Source: Bradyrhizobium algeriense
GTDB taxonomy: Bacteria; Pseudomonadota; Alphaproteobacteria; Rhizobiales; Xanthobacteraceae
Assembly: GCF_036924595.1 (NCBI RefSeq)
Contig: NZ_JAZHRV010000001.1
Coordinates: 7,777,501-7,841,500 of the forward strand
Direction of reading: 5' to 3'
DNA length: 64,000 nucleotides
This document shows, piece by piece, positions 45,599 through 52,663 of this stretch. The position numbers and the translations under genes are program-made. The stretch's first letter is position 1; the number at the start of each line of letters is the position of its first letter. The notes beneath the pieces were generated by a model. That model searched no databases. It was not told the origin of the DNA and worked only from the letters and a program-made list of their open reading frames with translations.

Positions 45599-45925
45599 TC
45601 AGACATTCTCAATCTCGGGGACTACTTGCTTTCCTAACCGATAGAACTTCGACCAGGTGCGGGCCCACCGCTTGTCCGGATCGATTAGCACCAGCTCCGA
45701 TGTGTGGATGTGCGGACGAGCACCGAATATGGGGTGATGAGATATCGCTCCTAGCAGACAGGGAGCCGGCAAGAACCCGAACGACCACCTGTCGAGTAGT
45801 GGGCAAGCTTGCAAATCTTGCTCGGAAGGCCGACTGCCTTGGCTTAAGGTACGCAAATCGCACGTTAGCTTCTCTAATTCGCGGCAAAGAGAGCCGATGT
45901 TGCGAGAAGTGGTCACTGTCGCCAT
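45599..45925 (-). CDS. DUF6634 family protein
   Basis: A 108-residue protein starting MATVTTSRNIGSLCRELEKL. It shows the DUF6634 pattern: a leading helix, LQACPLLDRWSFGFLPAPCLLG, then ISHHPIFGARPHIHTSELVLID, KRWARTWSKFYRLGKQV. It is the first of three copies around the AAA ATPase. About 140 bases separate it from the ATPase start, and both are on the minus strand. The three copies differ clearly, so this is an old or imported set rather than a recent duplication. Confidence 0.7.
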   Translation of the reverse strand: MATVTTSRNIGSLCRELEKLTCDLRTLSQGSRPSEQDLQACPLLDRWSFGFLPAPCLLGAISHHPIFGARPHIHTSELVLIDPDKRWARTWSKFYRLGKQVVPEIENV

Positions 45926-46170
45926 TGCAGCCTCCGAGGATTGGATGAGCCAAGGATTTTCCTAAACTTAGGAACTACGCTGGGTAGCGCGGGCAGGTCA
46001 CTGCTCCGGGGCGACGTGCCCTCGCTACACAAAAGCCGGAAGAAGCACATCGGTGCTTTTGGTTCCGCTCCTTGAGGGGGTATCCGGAATGAAGAGGCGC
46101 TTCGAATTCGCGCAAGCGGACTGGCTTGTGCCACCAGGCGGGACTTGAGATGTACTTGAGGTAATTCATC

Positions 46171-46749
46171 TTACTCGTCTCGATATTGAGGAGCCTCGCC
46201 GAAGCGCTCTTCGATCATGCTCCCAACTAGACGCTCCCAGCAGCTCAAAGATTGTCGCGGGCGCTTGCGAACCTGGTAGACAAGCCAGCTGTCCGCGAGA
46301 GGCCCGCAAAGCCCATCGATGTCCCTTCTGCGCTTGAGTACGGAGGACAGCATGAAAGTGGCCGCCAAGTTTCCTTCGATCGCCGCACACGTGACTGCGG
46401 TCATGGCCAGGTCGAACTGGACAGTAGTATTGCCGGCGTGTTTTTGAATGCGAAGAGCCACACCGATCCCCACTGCAGCATCGCCAGCCGCTCCGAGGTT
46501 CCAGCGCGGTTCTCCGATGATGGCGAACTTCGTCAACAGCCTCCGAGCGGTTCGGACATGAACGTGTTTGAATTGTTCAGCGCGGAGCGTACGCCACCAA
46601 CTGAATGGGTGCGGATACAAGATGGTGACCGGCACGTTGCGCCTCGCGCGAGCCACGAAGTCCGCTTGAGTTGGAGAGCGTTGAAACCCGCTGGTCAATC
46701 CGTTCGAAGCATTCGGTGGGAGCTCTTTAGGCACCGGAAAAATCCGCAT
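46171..46749 (-). CDS. Hypothetical protein
   Basis: A 192-residue protein starting MRIFPVPKELPPNASNGLTS. A central part looks like a compact alpha-beta fold with small residues (IIGEPRWNLGAAGDAAVGIG; VQFDLAMTAVTCAAIEGNLA), followed by LSSVLKRRRDIDGLCGPLAD. A palindromic operator (46753-46768) touches its ribosome site, and matching palindromes stand before the XRE genes, so it may belong to their regulon. The family is not recognised. Confidence 0.55.
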   Translation of the reverse strand: MRIFPVPKELPPNASNGLTSGFQRSPTQADFVARARRNVPVTILYPHPFSWWRTLRAEQFKHVHVRTARRLLTKFAIIGEPRWNLGAAGDAAVGIGVALRIQKHAGNTTVQFDLAMTAVTCAAIEGNLAATFMLSSVLKRRRDIDGLCGPLADSWLVYQVRKRPRQSLSCWERLVGSMIEERFGEAPQYRDE

Positions 46750-46752
46750 TTG

Positions 46753-46768
46753 ATGTGATAAATCATAT
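46753..46768. promoter_or_regulatory. Operator palindrome (copy 1)
   Basis: ATGTGATAAATCATAT, an imperfect copy of the perfect palindrome at 47744-47759. It begins four bases before the start codon of the hypothetical gene, so a bound repressor would block both the promoter end and translation start. Confidence 0.5.
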
Positions 46769-47117
46769 GATCGGACTCGAACGACATGGGCGCCTCGTCT
46801 TGAGACGTCGTCTCGTTCTGATCTCGCTTTCCGAGAGGCTTGAGGGCCGCGTGCACGCTCATTTTCCAGCCCTTCAAGGACTGGACTACGGGATTTGAAG
46901 TCTGAAGTAGCCGGAATTCGTCCGGCGGCATCAAACTCACGGTCGCCTTAATCCTTTTCAAGGATTCAATTGTACGCTTGGACCGGAGCCGTCACTCGAT
47001 GCCAATCCCGACTTCGGAACGTGCGCCGAAGAAAGGGTTAACATCTTCTTAATGGATAGCACGAAACTGGAATGTTGTCCCACATCAGGTGTAAGTCGCA
47101 CGAGACAGAATTGACTT

Positions 47118-47393
47118 ATGGTTAACGAGCCTCCTCTTTCGCCAGCTCAGGTCCGCGCGGCCCGTGCGTGGCTTTCCTGGAGCCAGGAGGATCTTTCCAT
47201 TCGATCCGGAGTCTCGCATACGTCGATCGCCCGATTTGAATCGGAGCGCTCGGTTCCGTACGACGGTACGTTGACCAACATCCGAAATGCGCTTGAGGCG
47301 GCGGGAATCAACTTTCGGTTCGCAGGCGCGCTCGGAACAGGCATTTCTGGTCCTGCTTTTCGGCAACCTAAGCCCACGAAGCCCTCGCGCTAG
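47118..47393 (+). CDS. XRE-family helix-turn-helix protein
   Basis: A 91-residue protein starting MVNEPPLSPAQVRAARAWLS. It has one XRE-type motif, SQEDLSIRSGVSHTSIARFE, followed by ALEAAGINFRFAG, the usual tail of small phage-like Cro/CI proteins in alphaproteobacteria. The C-terminus is basic. It is convergent with the XRE gene at 47448-47708. It is not closely similar to that gene. Confidence 0.75.
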   Translation: MVNEPPLSPAQVRAARAWLSWSQEDLSIRSGVSHTSIARFESERSVPYDGTLTNIRNALEAAGINFRFAGALGTGISGPAFRQPKPTKPSR

Positions 47394-47447
47394 GCGAACT
47401 ATGCAGTTCGCCTCGCGCTTTCAGGAAGGGAGCAGGATAAGAGCATT

Positions 47448-47708
47448 TCATTTCGAGGTGCGGGTGTCGAACAGATCTACGAACCGAACCCCGAAACAAT
47501 CCGCGATTGCCTCAAGCGTCTGAAGCGTAGGATTGGCGCGGCAATTCTCAATCAGTGAGACGGCCGTCTGTTCCACCTCAAGCTTGGCGGCCAATTCGTC
47601 CTGGCTCCAGCCTTTGTCTTTTCGCAGTCTTCGAACGTTGCGACCCAATGCCTTGGCAATGGTTGAATCGCGTGTGGGAAAACGCTCATCGAATCCTGAC
47701 CGCACCAT
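47448..47708 (-). CDS. XRE-family helix-turn-helix regulator
   Basis: An 86-residue protein starting MVRSGFDERFPTRDSTIAKA, aligned with the remnant copy at 48240-48389. The DNA-binding motif is RRLRKDKGWSQDELAAKLEV followed by QTAVSLIENCRANPTL, and the tail ADCFGVRFVDLF is typical of the family. A perfect 16-base palindrome lies 35 bases upstream (47744-47759), with near copies before two other genes, so it probably regulates itself and a small regulon. Confidence 0.8.
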   Translation of the reverse strand: MVRSGFDERFPTRDSTIAKALGRNVRRLRKDKGWSQDELAAKLEVEQTAVSLIENCRANPTLQTLEAIADCFGVRFVDLFDTRTSK

Positions 47709-47743
47709 GAACGGCACGGTCAAATGAACTTTGGAGCGGGTCC

Positions 47744-47759
47744 ATATGATTAATCATAT
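47744..47759. promoter_or_regulatory. Operator palindrome (copy 2, perfect)
   Basis: ATATGATTAATCATAT is a perfect 16-base palindrome upstream of the XRE gene starting at 47708. Its inner part, TATGATTAATCATA, is AT-rich as expected for a repressor site over a -10 box. Related sites are at 46753 and 48424. Confidence 0.6.
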
Positions 47760-47796
47760 AAATTGACAACGGGTCGCTGTGTAAATTCCAGATCAT

Positions 47797-47949
47797 CGTC
47801 TCCACGTCGAGCAGGATGCCGGTCTTCGTGCTTTGGCCGACAGGTGGAGTGAAAGCTCCACGACGAACAGGGCGCTGAAGGACCCGGTAGTCGGCTGATT
47901 TGGCCAATGCCTCGGCCATGGCGGCCGGAGTGAAGTCGTTTTTAAGCAT
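47797..47949 (-). pseudogene. N-terminal fragment of a DnaQ-like 3'-5' exonuclease
   Basis: The frame reads MLKNDFTPAAMAEALAKSAD, YRVLQRPVRRGAF, then STKTGILLDVET, the first metal-binding motif (D-x-E) of DEDD exonucleases. After this the sequence turns into unrelated DNA holding the XRE operator. Only about 51 residues of the gene are left. Such exonucleases sit beside dinB-type genes in related genomes, and a dinB remnant lies just upstream here. Confidence 0.55.
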
Positions 47950-48010
47950 TGGATTTCTGCGATCCTCCGGTGCGTCGCACGCGCACCTACAGGCCGCACT
48001 CAAGACCCCT

Positions 48011-48239
48011 TCAAATCTCGAAATCCAGTTGCGGCTCGGCGTCGTCCGCGCCTTGCAGGGACGAGAGCGACACGCCCAGGAGGCGCACCGCTTTCGGAAG
48101 GGGCATGTTGTCCTCCAGCAGGCCGATCGCCAGATGCGCGAGATCGTCGCGGTTCGCTATGGCTGTAGAAACGGATTGACTGCGCGTGATGATATCGAAA
48201 TCGGCGAACTTCACCTTGAGCGTGACGTTCGACCTCGGG
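48011..48239 (-). pseudogene. C-terminal fragment of a second dinB
   Basis: Reads RSNVTLKVKFADFDIITRS, then VSTAIANRDDLAHLAIGLLE and AVRLLGVSLSSLQGADDAEP, ending LDFEI. It matches the last 75 residues of the intact dinB at 27928 with clear differences, so it is from a separate dinB and not a recent copy. The left border near 48239 joins directly to a remnant XRE gene. Confidence 0.75.
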
Positions 48240-48389
48240 TAACCGCCATCTGCTCAATGCCCAGCTTGGCCGCCAGTTCGTCCTGCGTCCAGCCTTGTCC
48301 TTTCGCAATCGTAGTACATTGCGTGCGAGCGCTTTTGCAATTTGCGAATTTCGGGCGGGAAACCGCTCATCGAACCCTGATCGAGCCAT
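48240..48389 (-). pseudogene. XRE-family regulator remnant, frameshifted
   Basis: Starts MARSGFDERFPARNSQIAKA and continues LARNVLRLRKDK. After a one-base shift it reads GWTQDELAAKLGIEQMAV. It is the sister of the intact XRE gene at 47448 but stops at the junction with the dinB fragment. Its own operator (48424-48439) is preserved. Confidence 0.65.
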
Positions 48390-48423
48390 TTCGGCACGGT
48401 CAGTAAGCCCCACGCATCAGTCT

Positions 48424-48439
48424 ATATGATAAGTCATAT
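48424..48439. promoter_or_regulatory. Operator palindrome (copy 3)
   Basis: ATATGATAAGTCATAT, one mismatch pair from a perfect palindrome, 34 bases upstream of the XRE remnant. It matches the site at 47744 in 14 of 16 positions. Confidence 0.55.
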
Positions 48440-48738
48440 AATTGGTGTTATCCGGATTATGGTGTGGGGTGATGGCAAATTACCTATTATCCGTTGCGCG
48501 AGAACACTGGAGCCGTCCGGGCAACCGCGCTCGAATCCTTTGGTATTCCCCGGCCTTGGTTGACCAACTCGTTCTCGGGGCGGTTTGGAGGGATGCAGAC
48601 CATCTCTTTCCTATACTGATGCTCAGGTGAAGAAGTTCGGCATCCCGATCTGGAGGTTCGGCGGCGCGTGAGTGCCGCAATCATTCTTGAAACACTCTAC
48701 TTTGATAGCATCGCAGTCAGTCTCCGAAGGACGCCATC

Positions 48739-48992
48739 ATGGCCGCTGTCACCATCCGCAACCTCTCCGAGGAGGCGCATCGCGCCCTGAAAGTCCGCGC
48801 GGCGCAGCACAATCGCAGCGCGTAAGCGGAAATGCGCGCCATTCTGGAGGCAGCCGTGCGTCCCGAGGGCCGGCTGCGGCTCGCACCGCCCTTTCGGAGA
48901 TGAGCCGGAAGATCGGCCTCACCAATGCCGATGTCGAGGCACTTGAACAGGGCCGCGACGCGCGTCCCGCTGAGCCGATGCGCTTCGAATGA
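48739..48992 (+). pseudogene. FitA-type antitoxin, nonsense mutation plus frameshift
   Basis: Begins MAAVTIRNLSEEAHRALKVR, the ribbon-helix-helix of FitA antitoxins. Codon 29 is TAA (48823-48825), where a Glu codon is expected in the run SAEAEMRAILEAAV. After about 48885 the frame shifts, and the end reads TALSEMSRKIGL, ADVEALEQGRDARPAE. The stop overlaps the toxin start (ATGA). With two lesions, the gene is dead. Confidence 0.75.
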
Positions 48993-49412
48993 TCCTGCTC
49001 GATACCAATGTGGTCTCCGAGGCGATGAAGCCCAATCCGCACCCATCGGTCCGTGACTGGCTCGACGCCCAGGCGGCCGAGACGCTGTTTCTCTCCAGCG
49101 TCACCATCGCCGAACTGTTTGTTCAGCATCGGCGCGCTGCCGCGCGGCAAGCGCAAGGACAGGCTGGCAGCTGCGCTCGACGGCGTGTTGGACCTGTTCG
49201 CGACCCGCATCCTGCCCTTCGATACCGCCGCGGCGCGGCGCTATGCCGAACTCGCCGTCAAGGCGCGCGCGGCCGGAAAAGGCTTCCCCACGCCCGATGG
49301 CTACATCGCTGCGATCGCCGCCGCGCACGGGTTCGCCGTGGCATCGCGCGACACGAGTGCGTTCAATGCCGCCGGTCTGACGATGATCGATCCCTGGACC
49401 CTGACCAGCTGA
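48989..49412 (+). pseudogene. FitB-type PIN toxin, frameshifted
   Basis: Begins MILLDTNVVSEAMKPNPHPS with the first PIN-domain Asp, continues LFLSSVTIAELF, then shifts frame near 49120. The other frame carries on with LPRGKRKDRLAAALDGVLDL, DTAAARRYAELAV, DGYIAAIAAAHGFAVASRDT and MIDPW. All acidic PIN residues are present across the two frames. This would be an RNA-cutting toxin, now inactive. It follows a dead antitoxin. Confidence 0.75.
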
Positions 49413-49788
49413 TAGGGTTGTCGAGCGGGCGCGTCACCGTGACGGCAGAAACCGCAAGGAATTGCTGATCTGGGTAAAAACCATCCCCTTCACCAAGCTT
49501 GAGCGAGACTGTTCGGAAAAACGTCGGTTGATTGCGGGTTCAACATTGTAATCCGAATAGCCAGAATTTCGAAGTCCATCTTGGATCTTCAAAGGCAGCC
49601 TCCGCGGGAGGATGCCTGCCAAATGGAACGGAAGCTCGCCACTCGAGCAGCAGGCGGCGGACACTAAGACGAATGAGCGAGGAAGACGTTCCGAACAGCC
49701 GGGCTGCAATCGATTTTTGATTACATCGTGATCCAATCGGTCGCCGAGGAGCGCGCGTCATGGGCGGCGGCAACCTGTTCCGCCAACC
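49413..49788. other. Gap with an RNase Z-like gene fragment
   Basis: About 375 bases. Positions 49678-49737 resemble the last codons of the MBL gene at 32281-33186 and the bases after it: both have ...NSR-A-DF... and then CATCGTGATC. The fragment is too short to be functional. No other gene is seen. Confidence 0.45.
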
Positions 49789-50802
49789 TCACGGAAATCG
49801 ATCAACGATCGCGCGATACATCGGCCGCGGAGATCCATAGCTGACCAGTCGCACATCTAAGCCGAACTCTTTGACGCGGTCCAAAGCACGGACCATGGCG
49901 TCGTGAATCCAGCTTGGATCGTTGCCGAAAGCTCCGCCGCCTAGTGCGGTCAGCAGCACTCGGTTGGAGCGCCCGCGTTCCATGTTCAAGACTCCACAAA
50001 GCAGAGTCGCCTCATACGCAGCCTCGAGAACCAATCTCGCAAAGGGCTCCCAAAGAGATTTCGGATGGCCGCTGTAGGCAACTGGCAAGGCGGAACAGAA
50101 TGCCTGAGATACGACCACTGGCTGATCTCGGAATCCGTCGGTAATTTCGACGTCTTCATGCAGTCCGATCTGAAGAGTTGCCCCAAGCGAATCGCGGGAG
50201 TCCTCGTCCAGACTCTCCAAATGTCGTGCTATGCTACGTAGGCCATCCGCAGTGCATAGGGCATATCCGTTCCTCATTTCCCACAGTTCTGAAACCGGTC
50301 GTCCCAACGCAGTCTCGAGCTCTTGCCCGATGCGGTTCAGGCAATCGACCTGCCGTTCAGCGGTTTGCCCCTGCTGATCGCCTACGGGTGCAAAATAGTT
50401 CCGGAAGATCGTAGCCGCCCCTGCGGCTATCGCGCAGGCAGGGCCCTGGGTGGGGTCGCTTGCATATCTTGTCACCCCCATGTCCGGAGTAACGTTGGGA
50501 GATACCATTTCCAACAGATTGAACTGGGAGGCCACCTGAAAGAGGGCGGTCGCGTTGTCCGTGTCGCGGTGCATGGCTCTGACATCACCAGACACCAGCC
50601 GGATGGTCAGATTTCCTGCGCCGAGCTTTGCTGAGTTCGCCGAATTCCTCAGCTCACCAAGAGTAGGAATACGTAGGCGTCCGATCCCGTAAACCTTGCC
50701 GTTCGCGCGGGAGCGCAGTTGCGCGCCTTCCACGGCTAGCTTGGATTGGGTGTCCTGATAGCCGCATTCGCGAAACCCCGTAATTCTTTCAAACCAATCC
50801 AT
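49789..50802 (-). CDS. Macro-domain-like protein
   Basis: A 337-residue protein with no membrane span. Key parts are IRLVSGDVRAMHRDTDNATA, LFQVASQFNLLEMVSPNVTP and DPTQGPACAIAAGAATIFRNY in the N-terminal half, and VLLTALGGGAFGNDPSWIHD near residue 290. The last motif and LDVRLVSYG resemble the ADP-ribose loop of macro domains, and the layout recalls PARG-like enzymes. It could bind or remove ADP-ribose or a related nucleotide. It is the last gene of the MBL / PD-(D/E)XK / phosphatase row, 143 bases after the phosphatase. The family assignment is by motif only. Confidence 0.55.
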   Translation of the reverse strand: MDWFERITGFRECGYQDTQSKLAVEGAQLRSRANGKVYGIGRLRIPTLGELRNSANSAKLGAGNLTIRLVSGDVRAMHRDTDNATALFQVASQFNLLEMVSPNVTPDMGVTRYASDPTQGPACAIAAGAATIFRNYFAPVGDQQGQTAERQVDCLNRIGQELETALGRPVSELWEMRNGYALCTADGLRSIARHLESLDEDSRDSLGATLQIGLHEDVEITDGFRDQPVVVSQAFCSALPVAYSGHPKSLWEPFARLVLEAAYEATLLCGVLNMERGRSNRVLLTALGGGAFGNDPSWIHDAMVRALDRVKEFGLDVRLVSYGSPRPMYRAIVDRFP

Positions 50803-50945
50803 CGTCCACCCTTAGTATCAGTCGTACAATCAATCTTGTCATTTCCTGAACGGAAGCCCCTACCGGTCTAGGTCGCGCACCCACTTGTCCCGCGTCGCAG
50901 CCAAAGAGGCTGGCTCTTGGGTTGGGAGGCTCTTGCATCGCCGGT

Positions 50946-51638
50946 CTACAAACGAACAATTTCGCCTGTGTCCGTGACAAACATAATCGGCGCGCGCCGC
51001 GCGCCAGACCACGCCGCGGCCGTTAGCGGACCGCCGAAACAGGCACCCGTATCGAGATTCAACCGGTTTGCCCGCAGATCGGCTTGCCGTGACGTTGTTG
51101 GGGTGTGCCCATGCACAACCAGCACCCCATGATCGTCCCTTGAGGATAGGAACGGCTCCCGTATCCAGAGAAGATCCTCTTCCGACTGGAGAGCAAGCGG
51201 AACACCAGGCCGGACACCGGCGTGGACGAAAAGGCGATGCCGGTCTATGTGCGTCAGCGGGAGCTGCTTCATCCATGACAAGTGTTCAGCCGGCAGCTCG
51301 CTGGGATCGTCAACACCATAGCTTTTGAGGGTTTGCTCACCCCCGTTTCCCCACCAAGTCATGAGATCGTGATCCGAGCGATGCTTGTCCGCGGCGCGGA
51401 CCAACATCTCCTCGTGATTGCCGCGCAAGCAGATGAAGCGGCGTCCCAGATCCGATTGTCGTCGGATCAGGAAATCCACCACCTGCCTGCTGTCCGGTCC
51501 TCTGTCGATGTAGTCGCCAATGAAGATAAACCGGGCATCCTCTCCACCTCGAACAATCTCGCACAGGGCAAGAAGCGTTCGTAGCTTGTCAAAGCACCCG
51601 TGAATATCGCCGATGGCGAACGTAAGCGAATGCGTCAG
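50946..51638 (-). CDS. PPP-family metallophosphatase, probable CTG start
   Basis: A 230-residue phosphatase of the PrpE/ApaH-like PPP group. The metal motifs are all present: AIGDIHGCF (GDIHG) near the start, FIGDYIDRGPDSR (GDxxDRG), CLRGNHEEML (GNHE), and later VVHGHTP and NLDTGACFGGPL. No ATG, GTG or TTG lies between an in-frame TGA (51642-51644) and the GDIHG motif. CTG at 51638 stands exactly where family members start (xTHSLTFAIGD), six bases after GGAG. A GTG at 51482 would delete the catalytic GDIHG, so CTG is the likely start. It lies 31 bases after the PD-(D/E)XK gene. Confidence 0.75.
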   Translation of the reverse strand: MTHSLTFAIGDIHGCFDKLRTLLALCEIVRGGEDARFIFIGDYIDRGPDSRQVVDFLIRRQSDLGRRFICLRGNHEEMLVRAADKHRSDHDLMTWWGNGGEQTLKSYGVDDPSELPAEHLSWMKQLPLTHIDRHRLFVHAGVRPGVPLALQSEEDLLWIREPFLSSRDDHGVLVVHGHTPTTSRQADLRANRLNLDTGACFGGPLTAAAWSGARRAPIMFVTDTGEIVRL

Positions 51639-51669
51639 AGTTCACTCCAGGTGGCTACAGCGGTTTACC

Positions 51670-52623
51670 TTACGCGTCTGCTCCAGCGAAGTGCGCAGGC
51701 GGACTAACTTTCGCCAGCTGCCGCAACAGCTCCTTGAATTTGGTCAGATCGAGCATGCATGCATTATGCATTCCGTAGCCAGCAAAGCTGGCATTGAAGA
51801 AGCGAAGGTCGAAATCTGCAGGCTCTTTGACCTCATCAAGAATGTTCAACAGCTTCGTGCTGCGCGGATTATTGTTGGCGAGGAGAAAAACCACTTCAGG
51901 TCGACCGGAGACAATCGCCCGATCGTATTTTACATGCTTGTTGAAACGGACGAGTCCTAGTTGAAGCAACTGCTCAAACTGCTGTTCGATCGTCCTGTTG
52001 AGGCTTTCACGCTTTATGGGATCAGCCAGGATCTTTTCGAGATCTGCGATATGCTTCGCGATGCCAGCGGTGCCATCATAAGCTCCGATGCCATATTTCA
52101 TTTCGACGAGAACAGGTGTGCAGCGGGTCTCATCCTTTTTATTCTTGCTTAGCCATTTGAGCCCGACCATGTCGAGCTTGGCTCCCTGGTCGGGGTCAGC
52201 AAATTCGATATCCGTGATAAAGTATTCGGTCTCGTTCGATATAGCTGATCTGTTGTTCTCCCATGCGACAAGCTGCTGAAACTCGCGCTCGGATTTGTGT
52301 TTCCTTGCAAAGTGCGAATTCATTATTTCCTTGAGCTCCGGCAGCGCGGCAACCCAAGCCGAGCAATCCTTGGGCTCCTGAACAACGTTAGGGGGCAGCT
52401 TGACCGGCTTGCCTTGGGCATAGTTGGTATCGAAGGTCCCAACATATCCGCCGTTCTTATCTTCAAGATGCAGGATGCTTCCGCCGCGATAGTAGATGTT
52501 GATATAGTGGTCGCGAAGCGCGAGCATCAGCGTATCGTCCCGCTGAACCCTTTCCGTAAGCTCATGCAGCCGACCTCCTTCCTGCAGGTCCTTCATAAAC
52601 TTCTCGGATATTGCCTTACCCAT
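51670..52623 (-). CDS. PD-(D/E)XK nuclease-like protein
   Basis: A 317-residue protein. The central part carries TEYFITDIEFADPDQGAKLD, VGLKWL and PVLVEMKYGIGAYD, that is, D...E-x-K as in PD-(D/E)XK nucleases, with the Asp in KLDMV. The N-terminus (KFMKDLQEGGRLHELTERVQ) and a C-terminal strand-helix part (VVFLLANNNPRSTKLLNIL) flank it. I chose the ATG at 52623, eight bases after AAGGGG; an ATG at 52671 would overlap the MBL gene. It is the second gene of a four-gene minus-strand row. The fold call is by motif and the target is unknown. Confidence 0.6.
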   Translation of the reverse strand: MGKAISEKFMKDLQEGGRLHELTERVQRDDTLMLALRDHYINIYYRGGSILHLEDKNGGYVGTFDTNYAQGKPVKLPPNVVQEPKDCSAWVAALPELKEIMNSHFARKHKSEREFQQLVAWENNRSAISNETEYFITDIEFADPDQGAKLDMVGLKWLSKNKKDETRCTPVLVEMKYGIGAYDGTAGIAKHIADLEKILADPIKRESLNRTIEQQFEQLLQLGLVRFNKHVKYDRAIVSGRPEVVFLLANNNPRSTKLLNILDEVKEPADFDLRFFNASFAGYGMHNACMLDLTKFKELLRQLAKVSPPAHFAGADA

Positions 52624-52663
52624 CTCTATTGCCCCTTGTTTTGCAGTGCTAAAAAAAGACGAT

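Noticed and set aside
45913..46134. Minus-strand 73-residue frame between DUF6634 and the 46171 gene
   Set aside because: Serine/proline-rich with no family or ribosome site; probably chance.
48442..48630. Plus-strand 62-residue frame before the FitA remnant
   Set aside because: No ribosome site and no recognisable fold; the opposite strand has equally long frames.
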